DNA from: Planctomycetota bacterium
GTDB lineage: Bacteria > Planctomycetota > UBA1135 > GCA-002686595
Direction of reading: 5' to 3'
Assembly (NCBI GenBank): GCA_027623615.1
Contig: JAQBVH010000010.1
Coordinates: forward strand, 1-15,580
DNA: 15,580 bases
Below are positions 8,421 through 15,580 of this stretch, one piece after another; position 1 is the stretch's first letter, and each line of letters opens with the position of its first letter. Position numbers and translations under genes: made by a program. Under the pieces are notes generated by a model, which did no database searches, had not been told where the DNA came from, and saw only the letters and a list, made by a program, of their open reading frames with translations.

Positions 8421-8471
8421 ACGGCTTGTCGTTCGGCTCGTCCCGCGTGTGCCTCGAGGGCGCCAGCGCCT

Positions 8472-8900
8472 TCAGAACAGGTCTTCCCCCGGCCGCCCCG
8501 CGGCCTGCTCGACCCAGCTCCGCAGGACCTCCTCGTCGAGGTCCTCGTCCTCATGGATGTGGAAGTAGCGCGCGTGCTCCTGCTTCGATGCCACGGGCGG
8601 AACGGGGCGCAGCGCCGCGCCGCGCAGGAAGCACACCTTGATGTACTTCGCGAAGCAGTGGAAGCCGAGGAACCATCCGGCATCCTCGATGCCATAGAAC
8701 GGCGTGTTCCACCTCACGGCCTTACGGACGTCGGGAACGGCACGAACGATGAGCGCGTCCAGGCGCTGACCCGCCTTCCGTTTCCAACCCGGCATGGCCG
8801 CGAGGTAGGCCTGCACCGGGGCGTCCCCGTCCCCCTTCGGGATCTGAGGATTGCCGCCGGACAGGAGCTTCGGCTGCTTGGTGTCTCTCCTTGCGGTCAT
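8472..8900 (-). CDS. DUF1801 domain protein
   Basis: From ATG 8900 this encodes 142 residues beginning MTARRDTKQPKLLSGGNPQI. Conserved family features are the PKLLSGGNPQIPKGDGDAPV start, YLAAMPGWKRKAGQRLDALI, the WNTPFYGIE core and the GWFLGFHCFAKYIKVCFLRG strands, then LRPVPP and a helical acidic C-terminus. A longer frame from 8984 adds 28 residues unlike the family, so I prefer 8900 although its ribosome binding site is weak. DUF1801 proteins are small soluble proteins with a YdhG/frataxin-like fold; some are annotated as iron chaperones without strong proof. The gene heads a two-gene minus-strand unit with the broken paralogue downstream and diverges from the exported-protein operon at 9035. 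Confidence 0.85.
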   Translation of the reverse strand: MTARRDTKQPKLLSGGNPQIPKGDGDAPVQAYLAAMPGWKRKAGQRLDALIVRAVPDVRKAVRWNTPFYGIEDAGWFLGFHCFAKYIKVCFLRGAALRPVPPVASKQEHARYFHIHEDEDLDEEVLRSWVEQAAGRPGEDLF

Positions 8901-9034
8901 TGCTCGCTCGACCACCAGGGCTCGAGTGCGTACTGATATTTTGAGCCGAGCATGCAGGCTGTGGATCAGGAATGCCCGGTCCATCCAGCCTGTCCGAGCC
9001 GTCTCGTGGCCAAGGAGCTATTCTCGAAGGCACG
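8901..9034. promoter_or_regulatory. Divergent intergenic region, promoters for both sides expected
   Basis: These 134 bp separate the start of the minus-strand DUF1801 gene from the start of the plus-strand operon at 9035, so both promoters should be here. The only AT-rich patch is at about 8935-8945 (TGATATTTTG), a possible -10 area, but no confident -35 partner is visible in either direction. GAAGG at 9026-9030 lies just before ATG 9035. Confidence 0.35.
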
Positions 9035-10780
9035 ATGCTCTCCCGCACCCTGCTCCTGACGGCCCTCTCGGCCGCGCCGGTCCTCGCTCAGAACTCCTCC
9101 AAGAAGATCCGCCCCGAGCCCTCCGAGGTCGCCGCCCGGGCGGGCCAGTCCATCGAGTGGAGGGCGGACCTGGAGGCAGCGCTCGCGGAGGCTGCGGACT
9201 CCGGCAAGCCGGTGCTGTGGTACGTGCCGACGATCCCCGGGTCGTTCATGGACCGCACGCGCGAGATCGACCGCTACCTGCTGGCGGGCCCCTTCTCTTG
9301 GCCGCGCACGATCGAGCTCGTCAACGAGCACTTCGTCGCCGTGCGCGCCGTACCGAACAAGGACCAGGTCAAGGCGCACGGGCTGCAGCCCATGGCCTTC
9401 ATCGAGCCGGGCTGGCTCGTGCTCGATGGAGCGGGCGAGGAGCTCGCGCGCGAGCACCAGATCTCGACCTTCCACCCCGCGCGCTTCCTCGCGCCCCTCG
9501 CGGCAGCGGTCGAGGTCGAGAACCCGGCCCTCGACGGGCAGCCGGGCGACGGGCCCGCGAGCAAGCTCTGGATGCAGGGCGCTCGGCAATGGCACGCCGG
9601 CGAGGAGGACGCGGCGCGCGCGAGCTGGGGAGCATTGCGCGACGAGCACGCTGCTCACCCCCTGGCCGCCAAGGCCGCCATGGAGCTCGAAGGCCACGGA
9701 CCGTTCGTGCACGCCTTCGAGACCTACGCCGCCCTGCCCGAGGCCGCCCTCGCCCCGAACCCCGACGGGACCCAGGTGCCGGCCGGTGTGTACACCCCCG
9801 CCGAGATCCGCAGCCGCAGCGTGGAGTTCCTGCTCCAGGCCCAGCGCACGAGCGGCGGCTGGGAGGACTCGACCTACGACTTCGGCGGCACCGACGCCCT
9901 GCCCAACGTCTACGTCGCGATCAGCGCGGTCTGCGGCCTCGGTCTGCTCGAGCACGCCGCGCAGCTCGAGGAGCCGGACGCCCGGGTCGAGCAGGCCCTC
10001 GAGCGTGCGCTGCAGTACGTCTCGGACGACGCCAGCCTGAACCTCGACGACACCGACGAGATCTTCTGGGCGCACATGTACCGCGCGCGCCTCTACGTGC
10101 GCTGGATCGAGCTGCGCCCGGGCGACAAGGACGAGCTCGGTCCGCACCTGGCCAAGATGGTGCAGGAGCTGCTCGCGGTGCAGCAGGGCAGCGGCGCCTG
10201 GGCCCACGAGTACCCCAGCGCTTTCGTGACCGGCGATGCGCTGGTCGCCCTGGCCGAAGCGCGCGCCCTCGGGTTCTGGTCGGCCGGCCACGAGCAGCAG
10301 GTCGGCGCGGGTGTCCAGCAGATCCTGAACTGCCGGACGGCGGACGGCGCGATCACTTACTACCTCGTGCGCCGCGGCCGCGAGGCGCGCGCGCAGGTGC
10401 AGGGCAGCGTCGGGCGCACGCCGCGCTGCGAGCTCGCGCTCCACCACTGGTCCCCGGACGACACGATCGGGCTCGAGAAGGCGGTCGCCCTCAGCTTCGA
10501 GCACGAGGACGAGCTGATCCCCACGCGCAAGTACGACAACCACACGCGCAACTACGCGTACGGCGGGTTCTTCTTCTTCTGGGACCTGCAGGCGCGAGTC
10601 GACGCGATCGCGGCGCTGCCCGAGGGCGAGCAACGCAGCGAGGCGGTCACCCGTCAACGCGCACAGCTCTTCAGCCTGCCCGAGTTCGACGGCGTGTTCG
10701 TCGACAGTCATGAGATCGGTCGCTCCTACGGCACGGGCATGGCCCTCTGGTGCCTCGGCCTGCTCGACGAGCTCGACTGA
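9035..10780 (+). CDS. Exported protein: thioredoxin-like N-terminus fused to an alpha/alpha toroid (terpene-cyclase-like) domain
   Basis: 581 residues from ATG 9035. This start gives a clean signal peptide, MLSRTLLLTALSAAPVLAQ, whereas the longer frame from 8972 puts 21 polar residues before it. Residues about 40-155 look like a thioredoxin-type fold (DLEAALAEAADSGKPVLWYV, then FVAVRAVPNKDQ) but lack a CxxC motif, so thiol chemistry is unlikely. From about 250 the protein has repeats typical of the squalene-cyclase/prenyltransferase toroid: EFLLQAQRTSGGWED, ELLAVQQGSGAWAHEYPSA and YGGFFFFWDLQARVDAI. No DXDD cyclisation motif is seen, and an exported location also argues against terpene synthesis; polymer or glycan binding or processing is more likely. 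Its stop and the next start overlap as TGATG at 10778-10782, so the esterase downstream is translationally coupled. Confidence 0.82.
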   Translation: MLSRTLLLTALSAAPVLAQNSSKKIRPEPSEVAARAGQSIEWRADLEAALAEAADSGKPVLWYVPTIPGSFMDRTREIDRYLLAGPFSWPRTIELVNEHFVAVRAVPNKDQVKAHGLQPMAFIEPGWLVLDGAGEELAREHQISTFHPARFLAPLAAAVEVENPALDGQPGDGPASKLWMQGARQWHAGEEDAARASWGALRDEHAAHPLAAKAAMELEGHGPFVHAFETYAALPEAALAPNPDGTQVPAGVYTPAEIRSRSVEFLLQAQRTSGGWEDSTYDFGGTDALPNVYVAISAVCGLGLLEHAAQLEEPDARVEQALERALQYVSDDASLNLDDTDEIFWAHMYRARLYVRWIELRPGDKDELGPHLAKMVQELLAVQQGSGAWAHEYPSAFVTGDALVALAEARALGFWSAGHEQQVGAGVQQILNCRTADGAITYYLVRRGREARAQVQGSVGRTPRCELALHHWSPDDTIGLEKAVALSFEHEDELIPTRKYDNHTRNYAYGGFFFFWDLQARVDAIAALPEGEQRSEAVTRQRAQLFSLPEFDGVFVDSHEIGRSYGTGMALWCLGLLDELD

Positions 10781-12087
10781 TGCTCTCCCTCCTGCTGCTC
10801 GCAGCGCTGGCTCCCCAGGAGCCGGCCACCAAGGTCTTCCTCCTCGCCGGCCAGTCGAACATGGTCGGCTACACCAGCGCCGCCTGGGTGCGTGAGCATC
10901 GTCCCGAGCTCGCGGCGCCGCGCGACGACGTCTGGTGTTCGTGGAACCGGCAGTGCCTGCCCCTCGCCCCCGGCGCGGGCCACGAGGTCGGACCCGAGCT
11001 GGCGGTCGGCCACGCCCTGGGCGATGCCTTCGACCAGCCCGTGCTCCTCGTCAAGTACGCCGTTGGAGGCACGACTTTGCGCGAGGACTGGCGCGCCCCC
11101 TCGACGGTCGCGCGCGATGGCGGCCAGATCGGCTACCTGTACAAGAACACCCTCAAGCACCTGCACCGCGTCCTCGCGCGGCCCGAGGCAAGCTGCCCGG
11201 ACGCGCTGGCGAGCGGCGCGTTCGAGATCGCCGGCTTCCTCTGGTTCCAGGGCGAGAACGACTGCTTCGACGGGCGCGAGCAGGTCTACGAGGCTGGGCT
11301 GCGCGACCTGATTGCGGACGTGCGCAGCGCGACGGGCACGCCCGAGCTTCCGGTGGTCGTCGTGCAGATCAACGACTCGGGCGCCTGGGACGGGAACAAC
11401 GGTGGGGGTCCAGCAGTACGCGCCGCCCAGGCCGCGGTGGCCGAGGCGGACCCGCTGGTCGAGCTGGTCGTCACCTCCGACCTCGACGAGGGCTACCACT
11501 ACGCGGACGGCGATCACGTGATTATCGGCGAGCGCATCGCCGAGGTGCTGCTCCCCCACGCGCGGCGTCCCTCGGGCACGGACCAGGCCGCCCTGGCGGA
11601 AGCCCGCGCGGGGCTCGACGCCCTCTTCTACCCGGGCCGCGGTCCGCGCCCGGCCAGGCCCGAGGTGCACGTCTCCGACCTCGAGTGGCTCGAGGCGACC
11701 GCTGGCTACGGGGATGGCCCCAAGCGCGATCGTTCGAACGACGGCAACCCGCTGTCCGTCGACGACACGGCCTACGCCAAGGGCGTCGGCACCCACGCCG
11801 AGTCGAAGATCACGGTCGCCCTCGACCCGAGCTGGGGCCACTTCGTCGCGGTCTGCGGCATCGACGACGAGATGGGCATGCGCGACGTGTGCAGCGTCGT
11901 CTTCCGCGTCGCGATCAACGGCAAGGTCGTCGCGCAGTCGGTGACGGTGAAGTCCCAGGAGGCCTGGTACTTCGACGTGCCGATCCCGATCGGCGCCAAG
12001 CGCCTGACCCTCGAGGTGCTCGAGGCCGACTCGGGCATCAACAGCGACCACGCGGACTGGGTCGACGCGGGGTTCCTGGGGCGATGA
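10780..12087 (+). CDS. Exported SGNH hydrolase, sialate O-acetylesterase-like, with C-terminal NPCBM domain
   Basis: 435 residues from ATG 10780, giving a short signal peptide MLSLLLLAALAPQ. Residues 18-260 form a SASA-type SGNH esterase: FLLAGQSNMVG (20-30, nucleophile S26), VGGTT (95-99), the WFQGEND block (155-161) and the DGDHVIIGERIAE block (243-255) carrying the catalytic His246 and its acid partner. Residues about 296-434 are an NPCBM carbohydrate-binding module (VDDTAYAKGVGTHAESKI, FVAVCGIDDE, GVNSDHADW-like ending). The family removes O-acetyl groups from sugars such as sialic acid or plant and algal polysaccharides; the exact substrate cannot be told. A longer upstream frame from 10750 adds only 10 residues ahead of the signal peptide and would overlap the previous gene more, so I reject it. 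It overlaps the next gene by ATGA. Confidence 0.93.
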   Translation: MLSLLLLAALAPQEPATKVFLLAGQSNMVGYTSAAWVREHRPELAAPRDDVWCSWNRQCLPLAPGAGHEVGPELAVGHALGDAFDQPVLLVKYAVGGTTLREDWRAPSTVARDGGQIGYLYKNTLKHLHRVLARPEASCPDALASGAFEIAGFLWFQGENDCFDGREQVYEAGLRDLIADVRSATGTPELPVVVVQINDSGAWDGNNGGGPAVRAAQAAVAEADPLVELVVTSDLDEGYHYADGDHVIIGERIAEVLLPHARRPSGTDQAALAEARAGLDALFYPGRGPRPARPEVHVSDLEWLEATAGYGDGPKRDRSNDGNPLSVDDTAYAKGVGTHAESKITVALDPSWGHFVAVCGIDDEMGMRDVCSVVFRVAINGKVVAQSVTVKSQEAWYFDVPIPIGAKRLTLEVLEADSGINSDHADWVDAGFLGR

Positions 12088-12527
12088 GGCTCCTGGTCCC
12101 CGGCCTGCTCCTCCTCGCCGCCTGCCGTACGACCGACGTCGAGGCGGGCGTGCATGACCTCGCCGAGCGCATCTCCGCCGACCTGGCGGCCCGTGGCCCC
12201 GAGGCCTGGTTGGAACACTTCGTCGATGACGACACCTTCTTCATGGCCTCCGAGGGTCGCCTCCTGTTCGAGGATCGCGCGGCGCTCGAGGCAGCCATGG
12301 ACACGTTCGATCCACAGGTGCTGCGCATGCGCCTGATCTGGAAGGGCCCCCAGGTCGAGGTGCTCGGGCCCGAGATCGCGATCCTGCACAGCGACTACGA
12401 GGAAGTGATCGAGCAACGCGACGGGACTCTGATGCACTACCAGGGCTACTTCACCAGTGTCGCGCTCAGGGTTGGCGCGCACTGGAAGCTCCAGAGCGCG
12501 CACTGGTCCGCCGAGGAACCCGACTAG
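12084..12527 (+). CDS. SnoaL-like / DUF4440-type lipoprotein
   Basis: 147 residues from ATG 12084, which overlaps the esterase stop (ATGA). The N-terminus MRLLVPGLLLLAAC carries a lipobox (LAAC, Cys14), so the mature protein should be a membrane-anchored lipoprotein. The rest has the small cone-shaped NTF2/SnoaL pattern: a helical start (ERISADLAARGPEAWLEHF), FVDDDTFFMASEGRLLFEDRAALEAAM, and the strands ALRVGAHWKLQSAHWS at the end. Such domains bind small ligands or act as accessory proteins, and no catalytic residues can be assigned. The start lies inside a longer frame that overlaps the esterase in another frame, which I treat as a shadow. The gene ends at TAG 12525-12527, sharing CTAG with the convergent gene. 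Confidence 0.85.
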   Translation: MRLLVPGLLLLAACRTTDVEAGVHDLAERISADLAARGPEAWLEHFVDDDTFFMASEGRLLFEDRAALEAAMDTFDPQVLRMRLIWKGPQVEVLGPEIAILHSDYEEVIEQRDGTLMHYQGYFTSVALRVGAHWKLQSAHWSAEEPD

Positions 12528-13726
12528 AGCACCGCGGCGAGGCCGTCGATCAGGCGCTCGACCTCTTCCGGTGTGTTGTAGTGCACGAGGCTCGCGCGCA
12601 CGACGCCGTCCGACTCGAGCAGGCCGAGGTCGCGCGCGGCGCGGTAGGCGTAGAAGTGACCCCAGCGGATCGCCACCTCGCGCTCGTCGAGCAGGGGCGG
12701 AAGCGCGCTCGCCGCGCGGTCGTCGACCACGAAGCTGACGGTCGGCACGCGCAGCGCCGCGTCGGCGCTCGCCGGACCAAGGACCTTCAGCGAAGGCTGC
12801 TCCGCGAGGAAGCCGAGCAAGGGAGCAGCCAGGCTGGACTCGACCTCGGCGATCGCACGGAAGGCGCTGTCGAGCCGCGCTTCCTCGTCGTCGCCCTCAC
12901 CCAGGCTGCTCAGGTACTCGACCATGCCGGGCAGCCCGGCCACGAGCTCGTGCACGACGCCGCCCGGCTCGAGGGTGCCGGGGCGCCCCTCGACGAAGAA
13001 GTGGTTGACCGAACCGAGCTCGACCCGCGGGTCGATCCAGAGGACGGACTGGTGCGGACCGAACACCTTGTAGGTGCTGAACACGTAGGCGTCACAGCCG
13101 AACTGGCGCACGTCGGGGCGCCGGTGCGGCGCGTAGGCCACCCCGTCCACGATCGACAGCGCACCCGCCGCGCGGATGCGCGCGCACAGGGCCCCCGCGT
13201 CGTGGATCTGGCCGATCAGGTTCGACACGTGCCCGAAGGCGACGATCTTCGTGTCCTCCGAGAGCACCGCCTCGAGCCCCTCGAGGGTCAACGCCAAGCT
13301 GTCCGCGTCGAACGTCCACTCGCGCACGGTCGCGCCGCGCTCCTCGGCCAAGCGCCGCCAACAACCGACGTTGGACTCGTGGTCGAGGTTGGTGACGACC
13401 ACCTCGTCGCCGGGGCCGAGCTGGGGCGCGAGGGTCGCGGCCAGGCGACCCAGGAGCGCAGTCGAGGACGGGCCGAGCACGACCTCGTCCGGCTGCGCGC
13501 CCATCAAGCTCGCCATCGCGGCGCGCCCCTGCTCGACTGCCTCGACGGCTCGAACCGAGACAGCGTAGGACGCCCCGTGCTGAACCATGGGTCCGCTGAG
13601 GTAGGCGTGCACGCGCTCGATCACACCATGGCAAGGCACGGTGCCGCCGGCGTTGTCGAAGAGCGCCCAGGTGGTGTAGAGGCCAGGAAAACGACTGCGT
13701 ACGGAGGCCGGATCGAAGGGGGTCAT
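12524..13726 (-). CDS. Class V aminotransferase-fold PLP enzyme, VC1184/cysteine-desulfurase-like
   Basis: 400 residues from ATG 13726 (MTPFDPASVRSRFPGL). PLP-enzyme landmarks are FDNAGGTVP (23-31), LGPSSTALL (84-92), NLDHESNVGCW (113-123, His116 stacking on the cofactor), SIVDGVAYAPHR (191-202, Asp194) and FSTYKVFGPHQ (216-226, Lys220 Schiff base). The C-terminus has the RWGHFYA motif (354-360) where true cysteine desulfurases carry RxGHHC, so the persulfide cysteine is absent. This suits the VC1184-like subfamily (TIGR01976-type), whose substrate is not settled. Longer starts would run into the divergent gene at 13773, and no good ribosome binding site is seen for 13726. Probably monocistronic. 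Confidence 0.9.
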   Translation of the reverse strand: MTPFDPASVRSRFPGLYTTWALFDNAGGTVPCHGVIERVHAYLSGPMVQHGASYAVSVRAVEAVEQGRAAMASLMGAQPDEVVLGPSSTALLGRLAATLAPQLGPGDEVVVTNLDHESNVGCWRRLAEERGATVREWTFDADSLALTLEGLEAVLSEDTKIVAFGHVSNLIGQIHDAGALCARIRAAGALSIVDGVAYAPHRRPDVRQFGCDAYVFSTYKVFGPHQSVLWIDPRVELGSVNHFFVEGRPGTLEPGGVVHELVAGLPGMVEYLSSLGEGDDEEARLDSAFRAIAEVESSLAAPLLGFLAEQPSLKVLGPASADAALRVPTVSFVVDDRAASALPPLLDEREVAIRWGHFYAYRAARDLGLLESDGVVRASLVHYNTPEEVERLIDGLAAVL

Positions 13727-13772
13727 GGCGGCGGGGATGGTAGCCTCGATGCTCACCACCGGGATCCTCACC
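13727..13772. promoter_or_regulatory. 46-bp divergent intergenic segment
   Basis: Only 46 bp separate the divergent starts at 13726 (-) and 13773 (+). No clear promoter is visible. Promoters for either gene would have to overlap the other gene's 5' end. Confidence 0.3.
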
Positions 13773-15580
13773 ATGAATCTTCGCGCCGCCTGCTTGCTGG
13801 CTCTGTGTCTACCCGTCTCCGCCCAGGACTTCGACGCCCACGACTTCGACTCCGAGGCGTTCGACGACCTGGCCTTCCGCTGCATCGGCCCCTGGCGTGG
13901 CGGGCGGGTGACCACGGTCGAGGGCGTGCCCTCCGTGCCCGGCCGCTACTACATGGGCGCCGCCGGCGGCGGCGTGTGGCGCACGGACGATCACGGCCTG
14001 AGCTGGCGCAACCTGTCGGACGAGGACTTCGGCGTCGGCACGATCGGCGCGATCGCGGTCGCGCCCTCCGACCCCAACGTGGTGTACGTCGGCACGGGTG
14101 AGGCGCAGGTGCGCGGCGTGACGACCTCCCATGGTGACGGCGTCTACCGTTCCGACGACGGCGGCGAGACCTGGCGCCACATCGGCCTGACCGACAGCCG
14201 CTACGTGTCGGCCGTGCGCGTTCACCCGACCAACCCGGAGCTGGTGTTCGTCGCCGCCCAGGGCGAACTCTGGGCGCCGAACGGAACCCGCGGTGTGTTC
14301 GTCTCGGAGAACGGCGGCGGCACCTGGCACCACGTGCTCGAAGTCGACGAGAACACCGGCTGCAGCAGCCTTGTGATCGACCCCTCCAACCCGCGCGTGC
14401 TCTACGCCGGCATGTGGCAGCACCGGCGCACGCCCTGGAAGGTCGAGAGCGGCGGCGAGGGCAGCGGCATCTACCGCTCGGTCGACGGTGGCATGGAGTG
14501 GGAGCAGCTCGAGGAAGGTCTCCCGGAGCTGATGGGCAAGATCGGCGTGGCCGTGTCTCCTGCGAACTCCAGCCGCCTCTGGGCGATCGTGGAGGCCGAG
14601 GACGGGGGCCTGTTCCGCTCCGACGACCGCGGGGACAGCTGGCGCCGCGTCAGCGCGGATCGCGTGCTGCGCGCGCGCGCCTGGTACTACACGCGCGTCG
14701 TGGCCGACCCGCGCGACGAGAACACGGTCTACGTCCTCAACGCCCCGGTCCTGCGCTCGATCGACGGAGGGCAGAGCTTCACGCCGATCTCGACGCCCCA
14801 CGGCGACAACCACGCCCTCTGGATCCACCCGGACAACCCGGACCTGATGATCAACGGCAACGACGGCGGCGCGAACGTGACGACCAACGGCGGCCGGACC
14901 TGGACCGATCAGGCGAACCAGCCGACGGCGCAGTTCTATCGCGTGATCACCGACGCCGGCTTCCCCTACCGCGTCTACGGCGGCCAGCAGGACAACAGCA
15001 CGGTCTCGATCGCCAGCGCCACCTCCGGCGGCGGCATCCAGCGCAGCGACTGGCACTCGATCGGCGGTGGCGAGAGCGCCTTCGTCGCCTTCGACGAGGA
15101 CGATCCGCGCTTCGTCTACGCCGGCGTGTACCAGGGCATCCTGACCGAGTGGGACCGGCGCACGCGCACCAGCCGCAACGTGATGGCGGTGCCCTACCTG
15201 GGCCTGGGCGCGAACGCGGACGACCTCGCCTATCGCTTCAACTGGAACGCGCCGGTCGTGGCCTCACCCCACGACCCGACGCGCCTCTACCACGCGGGCA
15301 ACCAGGTGCTGCAGAGCACGGACCGCGGCCGCACCTGGGCGCCGATCAGCCCCGACCTGACGCGCAACGATCCCGAGAAGCAGCAGGAGGGCGGCGGCCC
15401 GATCACGAACGAGGCCGCGGGCGCGGAAAACTACAACACACTCAGCTACCTGGCGGCCTCGCCCCATGAGCCGGGCGTGCTCTGGGCTGGCAGCGACGAC
15501 GGGCTGGTGCACGTCACGCGGAACGCGGGCGAGACCTGGACCAACGTGACCCCGGCCGGCGTGGGCGAGGCGCTGGTCAA
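13773..15580 (+). CDS. Large secreted Asp-box (sortilin/VPS10, BNR-like) beta-propeller protein, 3'-partial
   Basis: From ATG 13773 an uninterrupted frame of 602 codons runs off the window. It begins with a signal peptide (MNLRAACLLALCLPVSAQ). The mature part is built of repeated Asp-boxes S/TxDxGxxW at about residues 71, 127, 178, 236, 283, 329, 370, 515 and 582. Strongly conserved family segments are visible: FRCIGPWRGGRVTTVEGVP near the start, GAIAVAPSDPNVVYVGTGEA, RAWYYTRVVADP, PHGDNHALWIHPDNPDLM and RVYGGQQDNSTV. These match the large (roughly 1000-residue) family often named glycosyl hydrolase or VPS10 domain-containing protein in Planctomycetota and Acidobacteria; no hydrolase residues are proven. 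The propeller probably acts in the periplasm or outside, binding protein or glycan ligands. The right end is missing. Confidence 0.92.
   Translation, partial: MNLRAACLLALCLPVSAQDFDAHDFDSEAFDDLAFRCIGPWRGGRVTTVEGVPSVPGRYYMGAAGGGVWRTDDHGLSWRNLSDEDFGVGTIGAIAVAPSDPNVVYVGTGEAQVRGVTTSHGDGVYRSDDGGETWRHIGLTDSRYVSAVRVHPTNPELVFVAAQGELWAPNGTRGVFVSENGGGTWHHVLEVDENTGCSSLVIDPSNPRVLYAGMWQHRRTPWKVESGGEGSGIYRSVDGGMEWEQLEEGLPELMGKIGVAVSPANSSRLWAIVEAEDGGLFRSDDRGDSWRRVSADRVLRARAWYYTRVVADPRDENTVYVLNAPVLRSIDGGQSFTPISTPHGDNHALWIHPDNPDLMINGNDGGANVTTNGGRTWTDQANQPTAQFYRVITDAGFPYRVYGGQQDNSTVSIASATSGGGIQRSDWHSIGGGESAFVAFDEDDPRFVYAGVYQGILTEWDRRTRTSRNVMAVPYLGLGANADDLAYRFNWNAPVVASPHDPTRLYHAGNQVLQSTDRGRTWAPISPDLTRNDPEKQQEGGGPITNEAAGAENYNTLSYLAASPHEPGVLWAGSDDGLVHVTRNAGETWTNVTPAGVGEALV

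Noticed and set aside
8361..8984. Longer start at 8984 for the intact DUF1801 gene
   Set aside because: The additional 28 residues do not match the family, which starts at MTARRDTKQ from 8900.
8966..10711. Minus-strand frame of 581 codons opposite the Trx-fold/toroid gene
   Set aside because: No domain and no start context; the plus strand has a signal peptide and toroid repeats.
12581..14101. Plus-strand frame of 506 codons opposite the PLP enzyme
   Set aside because: Antisense to conserved PLP motifs and runs through the real start at 13773 in another frame.
14414..15469. Plus-strand frame of 351 codons inside the Asp-box gene
   Set aside because: Shifted-frame shadow, Arg/Gly/Pro-rich; the true frame from 13773 carries the Asp-boxes.

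Overview
The window is a GC-rich (about two thirds G+C by eye), densely coded bacterial chromosome segment. No rRNA, tRNA, CRISPR array or insertion sequence was seen. Family content points to Planctomycetota or a related group: a moxR-DUF58-batA-vWA cluster with a coiled-coil membrane partner, a secreted SGNH esterase with an NPCBM module, a toroid-fold protein with a Trx-like N-terminus, and a very large secreted Asp-box protein. That placement is an inference from gene content, not from a marker gene.

Region 1 (1-1102, + strand) is a coiled-coil membrane protein, cut by the window edge at its 5' end. Its frame meets three TGA codons at exactly 27-nt intervals (698-700, 725-727, 752-754), each preceded by Gly-Glu-Pro codons. 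The same frame then stays open to 1102 and encodes what looks like the protein's missing C-terminal domain. A hairpin with an AGGTCT apical loop follows the third TGA at a spacing recalling a bacterial SECIS element. This is the most unusual part of the window.

Region 2 (1103-1390) is non-coding and holds a 12-bp perfect GC hairpin. Region 3 (1391-7906, + strand) is one tight operon: MoxR AAA+ ATPase, DUF58 protein (TTG start), BatA-like membrane vWA protein (ATGA overlap), and an 896-residue membrane protein with two vWA domains around a cysteine-less glutamine-amidotransferase-like domain. In better-studied members of this group the MoxR ATPase and vWA proteins act together as a chaperone-like system at the membrane or envelope; the exact client here is unknown.

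Region 4 (7952-8900, - strand) has two neighbouring DUF1801-type genes. The second is broken by a single-base frameshift. Region 5 (9035-12527, + strand) is a translationally coupled three-gene exported set: Trx-fold/toroid protein, sialate O-acetylesterase-like SGNH hydrolase with an NPCBM domain, and a SnoaL-like lipoprotein. Region 6 is a class V aminotransferase-fold enzyme on the - strand (12524-13726), whose stop codon shares a CTAG tetramer with the preceding + strand gene. Divergent from it, with only 46 bp between, is a large secreted Asp-box (sortilin/BNR-like) protein (13773 onward) that runs off the right edge.

TGA is used as an ordinary stop by most other genes here, so any reading of TGA as an amino acid in Region 1 would have to be local.
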